Of a DNA stretch of 64,000 bases, positions 49,471-57,733 are shown piece by piece; position 1 is the first letter of the stretch, and each line of letters begins with the position of its first letter. The notes beneath the pieces are model-generated. The model was not told the DNA's origin and did not search any database. It saw nothing but the letters and a program-made list of their open reading frames with translations. This stretch comes from Fictibacillus marinisediminis. Lineage in GTDB: Bacteria; Bacillota; Bacilli; Bacillales; Fictibacillaceae. The stretch covers positions 3,348,001-3,412,000 of the forward strand of contig NZ_JAIWJX010000002.1 of NCBI RefSeq assembly GCF_023149135.1, given 5' to 3'. The translations under genes and the position numbers were made by a program.

Positions 49471-52400
49471 TTAACTATTCAGCTGTTTCTTTTTTCCACG
49501 TGTCAGTTTCATCAAGAACTCGTATACGACCGGTACGATCACAAGAGTCAGCAGTGTTGAACTTGTAAGACCGCCGATAACGGTCACGCCAAGACCTTTG
49601 GAGATCAAACCGCCGCCTTCAAAGCCTAGAGCGAGCGGAATCAATGCGCCAATGGTCGCAAGAGCGGTCATCAGGATCGGACGCAAACGGGTTGCTCCCG
49701 CTTCAAGCAGCGCTTCACGCGTCGATAAACCTTCGTTCTCCTTGTGGATGACGCGGTCAATCAGCACGATCGCATTTGTTACTACGATACCGATGAGCAT
49801 CAAAGCACCAATCATAGCAGAGATACTTATGCTTTCACCAGAGATATAAAGTGCGACAAGTGCACCGATTAAAGTAAACGGCAATGAGAACAGGATGGCG
49901 AATGGCGCCAATGCTCCGCCGAACGTTACGACGAGTACAAAATAAACGATCGCAATCGCGGCAAGCATCGCAAGTCCCAGCTGGCTGAAGGACTCATTGA
50001 TATCCTCGGTTACCCCGCCCATCTTCACGTCTACACCATTAGGAAGATCAAGCTTATCGATTTCTTTCTTCACATCTGCAGATACTTTGTTTACATTTTT
50101 GCTGGTGACGTCGCCGCTGACACTCGCATAGATCTTATCGTCTTTGCGCGTAACCGTGTCTGCCGTTTCACCTTTTTTCACTTTCGCTACGTCACGGATG
50201 GCAACCACTTTGCCAGTAGCAGACTGCAGCTTTTTATCGGTTAGATCGTTAATGTCTTTGTATTTGCTTTTGTCGACTTTTACATAAACGTTAATGTCTT
50301 TGCCGTCTTTTTTCAGAGTGGTCAGCGCTGATTTATCGCCGGAATCATTCAGTTCCATGCCGATTTGGCTGGCGGTCAGACCGAGCTTGCTCAGCTTTTT
50401 CTGATCAGCGGCAATCGTGAATTCCTGGTACGATTTGGACAGGCTGGAATCCACATTTCTCAAGGAATTCTTATCGTCCATGATGTTCTGGACTTTTTCA
50501 GTGACAGGCTTAATGTCATTGATGTTGTTTCCATAGACTTGAACCTCTAGCTTATTGCTTCCGCCTGTAGCTCCAAAGTCTTGTGCCTTCCATTCCCCTT
50601 TGTTCGTTGTTCCCTGCAGGTCATCAATAACACGCTTCTGTTCTTTTTCAAAGTTCGGGGTATCTTTGTCATACTCCATAAAGAACATCGCCTGGTTGCT
50701 CGCTGCCGGATTCATCGGGTTCTCACCGCCAACGGAATACTGGATCGTCTTCACATGTTTACGGTCGATGAGCAATTTTTCAGCTTTAAGGGATTCTTTT
50801 TCCACATCTTTTCTCGTCTGCCCCGGTTCTGGGTTGAACGTTGCGATGACCATCTTCTGATCATCGGACGGCAGAAAGCTGACGCCGATTTTCGGAACAA
50901 GGAACAAACTTCCGGCTAGCAGAAGGATGGCAAGTCCGAATGAAACGAATTTATGGTTGAGTGACCAGTTCAGTACTCTTTTATAAAAGCCTGCAAGTGC
51001 ACCCGATTTATCGTGGTCGACCTCCTTCTTGTTCTTTAACCCTTTTTTGAACAAGGAATCTGCAAACGCCGGAACGACCGTTATGGCCACGATCAGGGAT
51101 GCCACGAGGGCGAAAACAATCGTTAAAGCAAACGGCAGGAAGAGCTCTCCGACAGGTCCTTTAACAAGGCCGAGCGGCAGGAATACTGCGATAGTGACAA
51201 TTGTTGATGACATGATCGGGATAAACATCTCACGTGTTGCTGATGTGATCAGTACCTTGCCTTTGATGTGTTCGCCTGTTAGTGACATTCGGCGGTAGAT
51301 GTTTTCGATAACGACGATCGAGTCATCGACTACCCGGCCGATGGCAACCGTCATGGCACCGAGTGTCATAATGTTGAGCGTGATATCCATCTGCTTCAGT
51401 GCAAGAATGGCCATTAGCAACGAGAGCGGGATCGAGATGACCGCGATCACAGTTGAACGGAAATTCCGTAAGAAAAGCAGGATGATAATCACGGCGAACA
51501 ATCCGCCGATCAGCGCTTTGTTCAGCATCGTGCTGACTGACTCTTTGATTGGTGTTGCCTGGTCGAACACATTAACGGTTTTCAATCCTGGGTGATCCTT
51601 TTTGATTTGTTTCAATTCTTTTTTTACGTCGTCTGCCACATTAACCGTGTTGGCATCCGCAGATTTAACGATCTGAACGCCAATGGATTCATGGCCATTG
51701 GTTCTGGAGATCGATTCTGCTTTTCCTACCGACTTGATCGACGCGATATCTTTTAATTTAACAGTCGGCAGCTCTGAAGGCTGTGCCTGCTGTCGAGCAG
51801 TTCCAGCTGCGGGTGTTCCTTTTTGACCAGCACCCGGTGCGCCTTGCTGTGTCCCTTGATCCACAGCTGTTTCGGCACTTTGTCCGCCATTTCCACCACC
51901 AGTAGCTGCAGGACTCTTTCCTGCCTGCTGTGCATTGCCCGCCCCTGGTCCTGGAGCAGGAGAAGTAACCGGAATCTCAAGGTTCTTCAGTTCCTTGATG
52001 GTTGTGATCTTACCATCGACAACTACAGATTTTTCTTTGTTGTTAAAGTTGTACAAACCGAGCGGCATGGAAGAATTCGCACCCTGGATGAATTGCTTAA
52101 CAGCATCTTCTGTCAGTCCTTTTTCTTTTAATTTATCTTGTTTAAAGTCTAACTGGACTTCCTCAACGTTCTGGCCTGCAACCTGGACAGAGGAAACACC
52201 TTCAGCTCCTTCAAGTCTTGGTACGACATCATCTTCTACCACGTTGGTCAAGTCCTTCAGTGATTTATCTTTATCCGAAACACTTAATGATAAAATCGGA
52301 AATTCATTAAAGCTTTGACGGGATACTTTTGGGTCATCGACTGAATCAGGAAGACTGATGCTGGCAAGAGCCTCTTGCACCTCTTCCTTCGCCTTTTCCA

Positions 52401-52704
52401 TGTCCTTGTCAAAATTGTATTCGATCTGGACAGAAGAGATATTTTGATATGAAGAGGAACTTACGGAATCAACACCCGATAAATTCTTCACCTTCTGCTC
52501 AATCGGCACGGTCACCTTGTCAGCTACCTCTTCTGGAGTAGCACCCGGATATACCGCGGATACTGTGACGATCGGTGTATTAATATTCGGCATCGTTTCC
52601 AGTTTCATATTCAAACCAGAGTACAAGCCAGCTGCAACAACAAGCAGCGTTAAAAGCCATATGGCAAATTTATTCTTCAGACAGAACCTGATGATTGAAC
52701 TCAT
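49471..52704 (-). CDS. swrC: RND efflux transporter (SwrC/AcrB family)
   Basis: About 1077 residues from the ATG at 52704 behind GGAAGGAGAAG. Classic RND layout: 12 membrane segments in two repeats, first segment FAIWLLTLLVVAAGLYSGL, then MPNINTPIVTVSAVYPGATPEEV, GRVVDDSIVVIENIYRR in segment 4, and GIVVTNAIVLIDRVIHKENEG in segment 10-11. Length close to B. subtilis SwrC (YerP, 1065 aa), which exports surfactin-like lipopeptides and aids swarming. Odd: residues about 248-312 are a Pro/Ala/Gly/Gln-rich disordered insert in the first extracytoplasmic loop. A divergent TetR gene probably represses it. Confidence 0.9.
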   Translation of the reverse strand: MSSIIRFCLKNKFAIWLLTLLVVAAGLYSGLNMKLETMPNINTPIVTVSAVYPGATPEEVADKVTVPIEQKVKNLSGVDSVSSSSYQNISSVQIEYNFDKDMEKAKEEVQEALASISLPDSVDDPKVSRQSFNEFPILSLSVSDKDKSLKDLTNVVEDDVVPRLEGAEGVSSVQVAGQNVEEVQLDFKQDKLKEKGLTEDAVKQFIQGANSSMPLGLYNFNNKEKSVVVDGKITTIKELKNLEIPVTSPAPGPGAGNAQQAGKSPAATGGGNGGQSAETAVDQGTQQGAPGAGQKGTPAAGTARQQAQPSELPTVKLKDIASIKSVGKAESISRTNGHESIGVQIVKSADANTVNVADDVKKELKQIKKDHPGLKTVNVFDQATPIKESVSTMLNKALIGGLFAVIIILLFLRNFRSTVIAVISIPLSLLMAILALKQMDITLNIMTLGAMTVAIGRVVDDSIVVIENIYRRMSLTGEHIKGKVLITSATREMFIPIMSSTIVTIAVFLPLGLVKGPVGELFLPFALTIVFALVASLIVAITVVPAFADSLFKKGLKNKKEVDHDKSGALAGFYKRVLNWSLNHKFVSFGLAILLLAGSLFLVPKIGVSFLPSDDQKMVIATFNPEPGQTRKDVEKESLKAEKLLIDRKHVKTIQYSVGGENPMNPAASNQAMFFMEYDKDTPNFEKEQKRVIDDLQGTTNKGEWKAQDFGATGGSNKLEVQVYGNNINDIKPVTEKVQNIMDDKNSLRNVDSSLSKSYQEFTIAADQKKLSKLGLTASQIGMELNDSGDKSALTTLKKDGKDINVYVKVDKSKYKDINDLTDKKLQSATGKVVAIRDVAKVKKGETADTVTRKDDKIYASVSGDVTSKNVNKVSADVKKEIDKLDLPNGVDVKMGGVTEDINESFSQLGLAMLAAIAIVYFVLVVTFGGALAPFAILFSLPFTLIGALVALYISGESISISAMIGALMLIGIVVTNAIVLIDRVIHKENEGLSTREALLEAGATRLRPILMTALATIGALIPLALGFEGGGLISKGLGVTVIGGLTSSTLLTLVIVPVVYEFLMKLTRGKKKQLNS

Positions 52705-52728
52705 TCTTTCTTCTCCTTCCAAACGTAT

Positions 52729-52798
52729 GACTGACCAGTCGGGTTGTGGTATAATATAAATGAACGGTCATAATAGATATAAATATAAAGGACCGTTC
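52729..52798. promoter_or_regulatory. Operator/promoter region between swrC and tetR genes
   Basis: Two dyads: GACTGACCAGTC at 52729-52740, and GAACGGTC (52762-52769) paired with GACCGTTC (52791-52798). Both contain the TGACC/GGTCA-type half-sites typical of TetR/AcrR operators. TATAAT lies between them on the plus strand (52750-52755). Confidence 0.55.
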
Positions 52799-52887
52799 CC
52801 CTGAATGCAAGAAATAATAATAGCTTCAATTGACGAAAAAATATGTACTTAAGATAATAGAATCAGACGTTTACTTGGAGGTAAGGG

Positions 52888-53775
52888 ATGAAACAGAGAA
52901 AAGTAGAAATCATTGAGTCGGCGATTGCCTTATTTGCGGAAAAAGGATTTCATTCAACATCCATTCAGGACATCACCGATCATGCCGGGATGTCAAAAGG
53001 GGCTTTTTATAATTATTTTTCCTCTAAGGAAGAATTGATGATTGCCCTATTCCATTACTACAACGATAAAATCAGTCAAAAGATCTCAGAAATCGGGGAA
53101 CAAAATCTTCCTCCCCGCGAAACAATAAAAAAGCAAATGGTCGCACTGTTTACTTCATTCACAGAGCATAAAAACTTCATTATCATGCATTTTAGAGAAC
53201 AGAATTCAACGATCAATGAAGAGATGCGGAAGCACATGCTGAAAACACAATATAGATCGATGAAATGGCTGGAAACAAACCTGCTTTCTTTGTACGGAGA
53301 AGAAATTACTCCTCATTTGGGGGATTTAATTTTGATGGCTCAGGGTCTTCAAAACACATACATTCGTATTTTTATTTTTGATGATCAGCTTCTCCAGCCA
53401 GAAGCACTGGCTGAATTCCTGCTGCAGAGATTGGATGACATCGTTGCCGGTTTGCTGAAAACGAAGTCCACGATGATTTCGATCAAGAACTTAGAAAACC
53501 TGTTTTCCCGTCTTCATCTCCATACGGAACAATCTCTACAGGATACCATTCATCAAAAGCTTTTAAACATGGGAAAAACGCTGGATAAACTCCCTCTCCC
53601 CGCTGAAAAAAGGGACGAGCTGAAAAGTGTCATCGAATTCTTGCTGAGTGAAAATGAAAAAACAGATCCGAACAAGATGGTATTCCAGGGCATGCTTGCC
53701 AACCTGAAAGGGGTAAAGGAATTAGAGAATGACAGGAAAGATATTGCGCGGATTATGGGGATTGAGCTTCTTTAA
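52888..53775 (+). CDS. TetR/AcrR family regulator (YerO-like)
   Basis: A 295-residue regulator with an N-terminal HTH: EIIESAIALFAEKGFHSTSIQDITDHAGMSKGAFYNYFSSKEELM, the canonical TetR block, and a long helical effector domain. Longer than average, like B. subtilis YerO, the divergent repressor of swrC (yerP). Here too it is divergent from a SwrC-type pump, so it probably represses the pump and itself through the dyads at 52729-52798. AGGTAAGGG site. Confidence 0.9.
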   Translation: MKQRKVEIIESAIALFAEKGFHSTSIQDITDHAGMSKGAFYNYFSSKEELMIALFHYYNDKISQKISEIGEQNLPPRETIKKQMVALFTSFTEHKNFIIMHFREQNSTINEEMRKHMLKTQYRSMKWLETNLLSLYGEEITPHLGDLILMAQGLQNTYIRIFIFDDQLLQPEALAEFLLQRLDDIVAGLLKTKSTMISIKNLENLFSRLHLHTEQSLQDTIHQKLLNMGKTLDKLPLPAEKRDELKSVIEFLLSENEKTDPNKMVFQGMLANLKGVKELENDRKDIARIMGIELL

Positions 53776-53832
53776 TTCCAAATAAAAAATGACTATAGAC
53801 ATACGAAGAAATTGAATATAAGGAGCCGCAAA

Positions 53833-54168
53833 ATGACACAAAAACAATTTATCTATACGTTAAAATTGATTCCACGATTAGTAGATGAAAACAATTGGAC
53901 TGAAAAAGAGGAAAGCATCGTATCAGATCACTTTCAAGCACTGCAGGAGCTAAAGATGGCAGATAAACTCATTATGGCCGGCCGGACCCTGAACATGGAT
54001 GAAACCACGTTCGGCATTGTCATTTTGCTGGCTGATACGGAAGAGGATGCCAGAACGATGATGGAAAATGATCCTGCAGTAAAAGAAGGAGTCATGACCG
54101 CTGAACTTTTCCCTTACAAAATTGCCTTGTTGAACGAAAACTTTCTAAAACTTAATCAAAATGCATAA
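53833..54168 (+). CDS. YciI family protein
   Basis: A 111-residue YciI/YCII-related dimeric alpha-beta protein from ATG 53833 behind AAGGAGC: FIYTLKLIPRLVDENNWTEKEESIVSDHFQALQELKMADKLIMAGRT, then TFGIVILLADTEEDARTMMENDPAVKEGVMTAELFPYKIALL. The His/Asp pair used by family members (His in SDHFQ) is present. Function in the family is unclear, perhaps a small dehydratase/oxygenase-like fold. It follows the tetR gene by 57 bases and may be cotranscribed. Confidence 0.85.
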   Translation: MTQKQFIYTLKLIPRLVDENNWTEKEESIVSDHFQALQELKMADKLIMAGRTLNMDETTFGIVILLADTEEDARTMMENDPAVKEGVMTAELFPYKIALLNENFLKLNQNA

Positions 54169-54170
54169 TA

Positions 54171-54198
54171 AAAACCTGCCGATTTGGCGGGTCTTTTC
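54171..54198. terminator. Bidirectional intrinsic terminator
   Basis: ACCTGCC / GGCGGGT stem with T-run, between the yciI-like gene and the convergent ApbE operon end. Confidence 0.65.
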
Positions 54199-54319
54199 AA
54201 TGGCTGCTGCGAGGTTTGTTGCGCGGAACATGGCGCATAATGCCTGCCAGTAAGGATAAAGTCAGCAATAAATAAGCCGTTAAACCTGTTACCCGTATGA
54301 AAAACCAGATCCAGTTCAA
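54197..54319 (-). CDS. 40-aa truncated ferric-reductase-like membrane protein
   Basis: A TTG at 54319 with GGAGGTGG six bases upstream opens 40 codons: LNWIWFFIRVTGLTAYLLLTLSLLAG, then IMRHVPRNKPRSSH and a stop. The sequence is the first membrane helix typical of ferric-reductase-like/YedZ-type haem membrane proteins, which normally have about six helices. The gene stops right before the terminator, so the rest is lost or never present. Its start overlaps the apbE stop by four bases, so it is translated with apbE. Either a remnant or a stand-alone single-span protein. Confidence 0.6.
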   Translation of the reverse strand: MNWIWFFIRVTGLTAYLLLTLSLLAGIMRHVPRNKPRSSH

Positions 54320-55215
54320 TGAGCCACCTCCAGTTTTTTATATAACGAGGAATTTCCGCCGATTGCAATTCTGTCATTCTCGAAATAAACAAAATAAGCA
54401 ATGCAGGGGAAATTTCGATAGAGCAATGTTTTAGCCTCTTCATAAGGAAGGATGCAAAAGATTTTAGCTGCGGTTTCTGCCTCCATGACATTTTCAGCGA
54501 TGACACTTGCCTGAAGTACCTCATTGTTGGCAAGCCTTCCGGTCCGTCCATTTAAAATATGGTGGTACTCCCTGCCGCCCATGTTCCACTTCCGAACATT
54601 TTTCCCAGACGTGGCAAGCGCACAGTTGGTCAGCTGCAGCCGGATCATATCCCTCCCCATTTGAATGGGATGTTCGATTCCTGCTTCCCGGGTGCCTGTC
54701 ACCAGCAAATCTCCTCCTGCATTAATCAGCCAGCTCTCCTTTTCATCCACTAAGAACAGCTCCTTCATCCGATCGACAATAAATCCTTTTCCAAAACCGC
54801 CAAAGTCGAACGAAAAAGGCTGTTTCTTTATGATGCAGTTTTTTGTCAGCTGATCAATCGGCTCGTTAAATTGATTTTCCGTAATAAAGGAAACCATCTC
54901 CTTCTCGGAGGATTTTCCTCCTTTTTCAAAGGATTGAGCATATCCTGCCGCCTTCATACTATCTCCGCCAAATGGATGGACATAATAACCCGTCTTTCTT
55001 GCCAGCCGCAATGAATGTTCCAGCAGTTCAGCGAGCGGTTCCTCCAGAAAAACAGGAACATTTAAGGGAGCATTATTGATCACCTCAAGCGCCTTATTTG
55101 GAAGAAAGCGGCTCGCCACCTGTTCAAAATCCAGCATCTCATTCTTCACATGCATTTTTGTTTCCATGTCCATTCCATCAAGCTGAGTGGTACAGTTCAT
55201 CGCATTGAATTTCAT
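54316..55215 (-). CDS. FAD:protein FMN transferase, ApbE family (diverged)
   Basis: A 299-residue ApbE-fold protein: FNAMNCTTQLDG near the start, FDFGGFGKGFIVDRM, WLINAGGDLLVTG and TSGKNVRKW. ApbE covalently attaches FMN to Thr/Ser of redox proteins outside the membrane. The usual C-terminal metal motif, (A)DALST, reads AETAAK here, replacing the Mg-binding Asp by Glu and the Thr by Lys in my hand alignment, so activity is doubtful. No signal peptide or lipobox. Start ATGA-overlaps the 103-aa secreted protein gene. The partner membrane protein downstream is truncated. Confidence 0.83.
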   Translation of the reverse strand: MKFNAMNCTTQLDGMDMETKMHVKNEMLDFEQVASRFLPNKALEVINNAPLNVPVFLEEPLAELLEHSLRLARKTGYYVHPFGGDSMKAAGYAQSFEKGGKSSEKEMVSFITENQFNEPIDQLTKNCIIKKQPFSFDFGGFGKGFIVDRMKELFLVDEKESWLINAGGDLLVTGTREAGIEHPIQMGRDMIRLQLTNCALATSGKNVRKWNMGGREYHHILNGRTGRLANNEVLQASVIAENVMEAETAAKIFCILPYEEAKTLLYRNFPCIAYFVYFENDRIAIGGNSSLYKKLEVAH

Positions 55216-55523
55216 CGTGAAGAACCCGAGCTTCCGTGGCCCTGATCAAACCCGCCCTGTGCTCCCTGCTGAAACTGATCTTGTCCCCAATCAGAAGACT
55301 GGCCTTCTCCCTGGCTGAAATCATCGCTTTGCCCATTATCCGTAAACGCCGGGGAATCACCCTGATCGTTAATATCATCTTGAATGTCTTGTCTGCCACT
55401 CTCTTGTGACGGGTTATTCTGCACTGTCGTCCCTGTGTTTTGATTTTTTGCAACCAGTCCGCCAAGCGTGAAGAATGCAAGGGTGCTGACAGAGATTACG
55501 GACCACTTCACCTTTTTGTTCAT
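55212..55523 (-). CDS. Secreted Gln/Gly/Asp/Ser-rich small protein
   Basis: A 103-residue protein with an N-terminal membrane signal (MNKKVKWSVISVSTLAFFTLGG) and a wholly polar disordered remainder rich in Gln, Asp, Gly and Ser (FSQGEGQSSDWGQDQFQQG). It lacks the FMN-binding domain or the (S/T)GA(T/S) flavinylation motif expected of an ApbE target. AAGGAGTGGTGAGC site. First gene of the apbE operon, stop overlapping apbE. A tandem CCTTAA repeat (55602-55618) upstream resembles an OmpR-type regulator site. Function unknown. Confidence 0.7.
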   Translation of the reverse strand: MNKKVKWSVISVSTLAFFTLGGLVAKNQNTGTTVQNNPSQESGRQDIQDDINDQGDSPAFTDNGQSDDFSQGEGQSSDWGQDQFQQGAQGGFDQGHGSSGSSR

Positions 55524-55601
55524 CGCTCACCACTCCTTTATCATTAAAGTCATTTCTACTTTGTATTTTTTATGAGGTATACACAGAGTCTACTTGACGA
55601 A

Positions 55602-55618
55602 CCTTAATCAAACCTTAA
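55602..55618. promoter_or_regulatory. CCTTAA direct repeat, 11-bp phase
   Basis: CCTTAA at 55602-55607 and 55613-55618, one helical turn apart, between the divergent apbE operon and marR gene. TTGACG at 55594-55599 could be a -35. Direct 6-bp words at 10-11-bp spacing are typical of OmpR-family regulators. Confidence 0.4.
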
Positions 55619-55673
55619 GTTTGAAAGATTTGAGCTCTGCCCTTGATTTTTTCTTACAACCGCGTTATATTAT

Positions 55674-55700
55674 TTGATGTATCAATAATTGAGGTGTCAA
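55674..55700. promoter_or_regulatory. Two TTGANGTNTCAA palindromes upstream of marR
   Basis: TTGATGTATCAA (55674-55685) and TTGAGGTGTCAA (55689-55700) share the pattern TTGA-N4-TCAA, 15 bp apart. Likely autoregulatory MarR operators. Confidence 0.55.
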
Positions 55701-55747
55701 AGATTAACCGGTCAATCATTCTTTTAATGACGAAAGAGGAGATTTAC

Positions 55748-56182
55748 TTGAACCAATCATGTGCTACAAAAACACATATCGCCTATACATTACGGGAGCT
55801 TCACAACCAGATCAGCCCGAAATTCGAACGATGTACAGGAATCAGCCAGTCCAGGCTTGAGCTCCTTCATCATCTATATGAAGTGGAGGAGATCAGCCAG
55901 ACCACCCTGCAAAAAGAGGTCAATATTGACAGTGCTGCTGTCACAAGGCACTTAAAACAGCTTGAACTCTCAGGAATGGTCGCAAGGCGGAAGAATCCCA
56001 AGGATAACCGAGTAACGCTCGTCAGCCTTACCGATCAAGGCCGCAATGAAATCATTGCCTACAGAAAAGAAAGAGATCAATTTGTCTCTAACCTTTTGAA
56101 AGACTTTAAAGAGGAAGAGCTTCCAGTTCTTTTAGATATGCTTAAACGCATGCAGCATAACGCTGACCAGATTGAAGGTTAG
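55748..56182 (+). CDS. MarR family regulator of a quinone/nitroreductase operon
   Basis: About 144 residues from a TTG at 55748, which has AGAGGAG nine bases upstream; the open frame extends further back but through the operator palindromes. MarR winged HTH: GISQSRLELLHHLYEVEEISQTTLQKEVNIDSAAVTRHLKQL and wing KNPKDNRVTLVSLTDQGRNEI. A single Cys (CATKT) near the N-terminus and one in the first helix (RCTG) could act as thiol sensors, as in quinone-responsive MarR proteins. It lies 49 bases before a nitroreductase gene, the MhqR/YodB-type arrangement. Confidence 0.87.
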   Translation: MNQSCATKTHIAYTLRELHNQISPKFERCTGISQSRLELLHHLYEVEEISQTTLQKEVNIDSAAVTRHLKQLELSGMVARRKNPKDNRVTLVSLTDQGRNEIIAYRKERDQFVSNLLKDFKEEELPVLLDMLKRMQHNADQIEG

Positions 56183-56231
56183 CCTTTTGGCACCTTAGAC
56201 AAACATCATAAGTAAAAAGGAGAATCTATCC

Positions 56232-56867
56232 ATGAATACAACACTAGTGAATAACTTTAATGACATCTTGACTGGACGCCGTTCCATTCGCTATTATGAT
56301 CCATCCGTTAAAATCAGCAAGGACGAGATGACAGAAATACTTAATAAAGCTACATTGGCACCTTCTTCTGTTAACATGCAGCCATGGCGCTTTCTAGTCA
56401 TTGAAAGCGATGAAGCAAAAGCAACGCTCGCTCCGCTTGCCCGTTTTAATAACTCTCAAGTGGAAACTTCATCTGCCATGATTGCTGTATTCGGAGATTT
56501 GAACAACTTCGATAAAGGTGAAGAAATCTACAGCAAAGCCGTTGAGCTTGGCTACATGCCGCAAGATGTAAAAGAACAAATGATGGGCAGACTCACCGCT
56601 CACTTTGATACTCTTGATCCTGAGGTAAATAAGGAGACGGTATTAATCGATGGCGGCCTCGTATCCATGAATCTTATGCTTGCCGCCCGTGCCCATGGCT
56701 ATGATACATGCCCCATCGGCGGTTATGAGAAAGATAAAATTGCTGAAGCTTTTGGATTGGATAAAGACCGTTACGTTCCGGTTATGCTGATCTCCATCGG
56801 TAAAGCAGCGAATACTGGGTATCCGTCTGTTCGTCTTCCTGTTGAAGAAGTGGCGGAGTGGAAATAA
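56232..56867 (+). CDS. Nitroreductase family oxidoreductase (MhqN/YodC-like)
   Basis: A 211-residue FMN nitroreductase: TGRRSIRYYDPSVKISKDEMTEILNKATLAPSSVNMQPWRFLVI holds the FMN-binding Arg and Ser-x-x-x-QPW block, and DTCPIGGYEKDKI the second FMN contact. Uses NAD(P)H to reduce quinones or nitroaromatics, probably as a dimer. Follows a MarR gene and precedes a quinol monooxygenase-like gene, so the operon looks like an electrophile/quinone defence unit. AAAGGAG site. Confidence 0.92.
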   Translation: MNTTLVNNFNDILTGRRSIRYYDPSVKISKDEMTEILNKATLAPSSVNMQPWRFLVIESDEAKATLAPLARFNNSQVETSSAMIAVFGDLNNFDKGEEIYSKAVELGYMPQDVKEQMMGRLTAHFDTLDPEVNKETVLIDGGLVSMNLMLAARAHGYDTCPIGGYEKDKIAEAFGLDKDRYVPVMLISIGKAANTGYPSVRLPVEEVAEWK

Positions 56868-56899
56868 ATTTTATATAAAAAACGAAGGGATGAATAAGA

Positions 56900-57193
56900 A
56901 TGATCATTATTCACGCAAAAAATTATGTTAATGCAGCAAAAGAAGAGGAATTTGTAAACGAGATTCAACAGCTTATCTCAGCTTCAAAAGCGGAAAGCGG
57001 CAATATCTCTTACGAACTGTTCAAAGATACAGCAGAAGAACATGCCTACATGATGGTGGAAGTGTGGCAGGATCTAGAAGCAGTAGATGCTCACAATAAA
57101 AGCAAACACTTCACTTCCTTCGTTGCTAAAGCGCCTGAATATCTCAGCCGTCCAATGGAACTTAAAGTGTTTAACGGAAAACAGATTAAATAA
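56900..57193 (+). CDS. Putative quinol monooxygenase (ABM domain)
   Basis: A 97-residue ABM/YgiN-type dimeric ferredoxin-like protein: IIIHAKNYVNAAKEEEFVNEIQQLI, then SYELFKDTAEEHAYMMVEVWQDLEAVDAHNKSKHFTSF, and the C-terminal beta strand ELKVFNG. Relatives oxidise quinols without cofactor or act as small oxygenases. Third gene of the MarR/nitroreductase operon, 32 bases downstream. Terminator directly follows. Confidence 0.88.
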   Translation: MIIIHAKNYVNAAKEEEFVNEIQQLISASKAESGNISYELFKDTAEEHAYMMVEVWQDLEAVDAHNKSKHFTSFVAKAPEYLSRPMELKVFNGKQIK

Positions 57194-57194
57194 T

Positions 57195-57230
57195 AAAAAT
57201 CATGGGCAAATCAATGCCCATGATTTTTTA
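57195..57230 (+). terminator. Terminator of the MarR/nitroreductase operon
   Basis: AAAAATCATGGGCA / TGCCCATGATTTTTT, 14-bp stem with T-run. Confidence 0.9.
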
Positions 57231-57248
57231 CTTTTGTTTAGGCTTTAG

Positions 57249-57365
57249 TTAAAGCATATTGTTGATTTTCGACAAAAAAGGAATTAAGAAAAAATACTGT
57301 CCGATCCCCTGCACAGAAAGCCCCAGCAAATAGTAGATCAGTGAAAAACCCAGAGGGTTATACAT
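57249..57365 (-). CDS. Possible 38-aa membrane peptide or gene remnant
   Basis: A minus-strand frame of 38 codons: MYNPLGFSLIYYLLGLSVQG, then IGQYFFLIPFLSKINNML. The sequence reads like a real membrane helix, but no ribosome site precedes it and no promoter is obvious. Possibly the remnant of a larger membrane gene. Low confidence. Confidence 0.25.
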   Translation of the reverse strand: MYNPLGFSLIYYLLGLSVQGIGQYFFLIPFLSKINNML

Positions 57366-57418
57366 ATCATTACATTTATAATAATGTTAAAGTGTGAACA
57401 TTTAAAGGAGATGTTTTA

Positions 57419-57586
57419 ATGTCAGATTTGTATTTATTTTTCATGATTGCGATGATCGGCGGGCTTGTAATGCCGATCGGTACAATCATTCTTATTACCA
57501 AAAAGATCACGGCACCCAATGATGACCTGAACAAAAAGATTCATCACTTGGAGAAAGAAGTTGAAGATTTGAAAAGAAGATTGTAA
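57419..57586 (+). CDS. Small membrane-anchored coiled-coil protein, 55 aa
   Basis: ATG behind AAAGGAGATG opens 55 codons: one membrane helix (LYLFFMIAMIGGLVMPIGTIILI), a Lys stop, then a heptad-like helix (NDDLNKKIHHLEKEVEDLKRRL). No known family. Likely a small oligomerising membrane protein. Own terminator at 57586-57616 supports a real gene. Confidence 0.65.
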   Translation: MSDLYLFFMIAMIGGLVMPIGTIILITKKITAPNDDLNKKIHHLEKEVEDLKRRL

Positions 57587-57616
57587 AAGACCTGCCGACT
57601 AGAACAGGTCTTTTTT
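57586..57616 (+). terminator. Terminator after the 55-aa gene
   Basis: AAAGACCTG / CAGGTCTTTTTT stem directly after the stop. Confidence 0.8.
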
Positions 57617-57733
57617 AGAAAAGTATCATTCCCAAAACGAATACTTCCTATAATTACTATGTATTTTACGCATGAATCGATGTGAGATAAAGTAGGTCTT
57701 GTTAAGCAATTATTATTTCAGGAGGAATTGATC

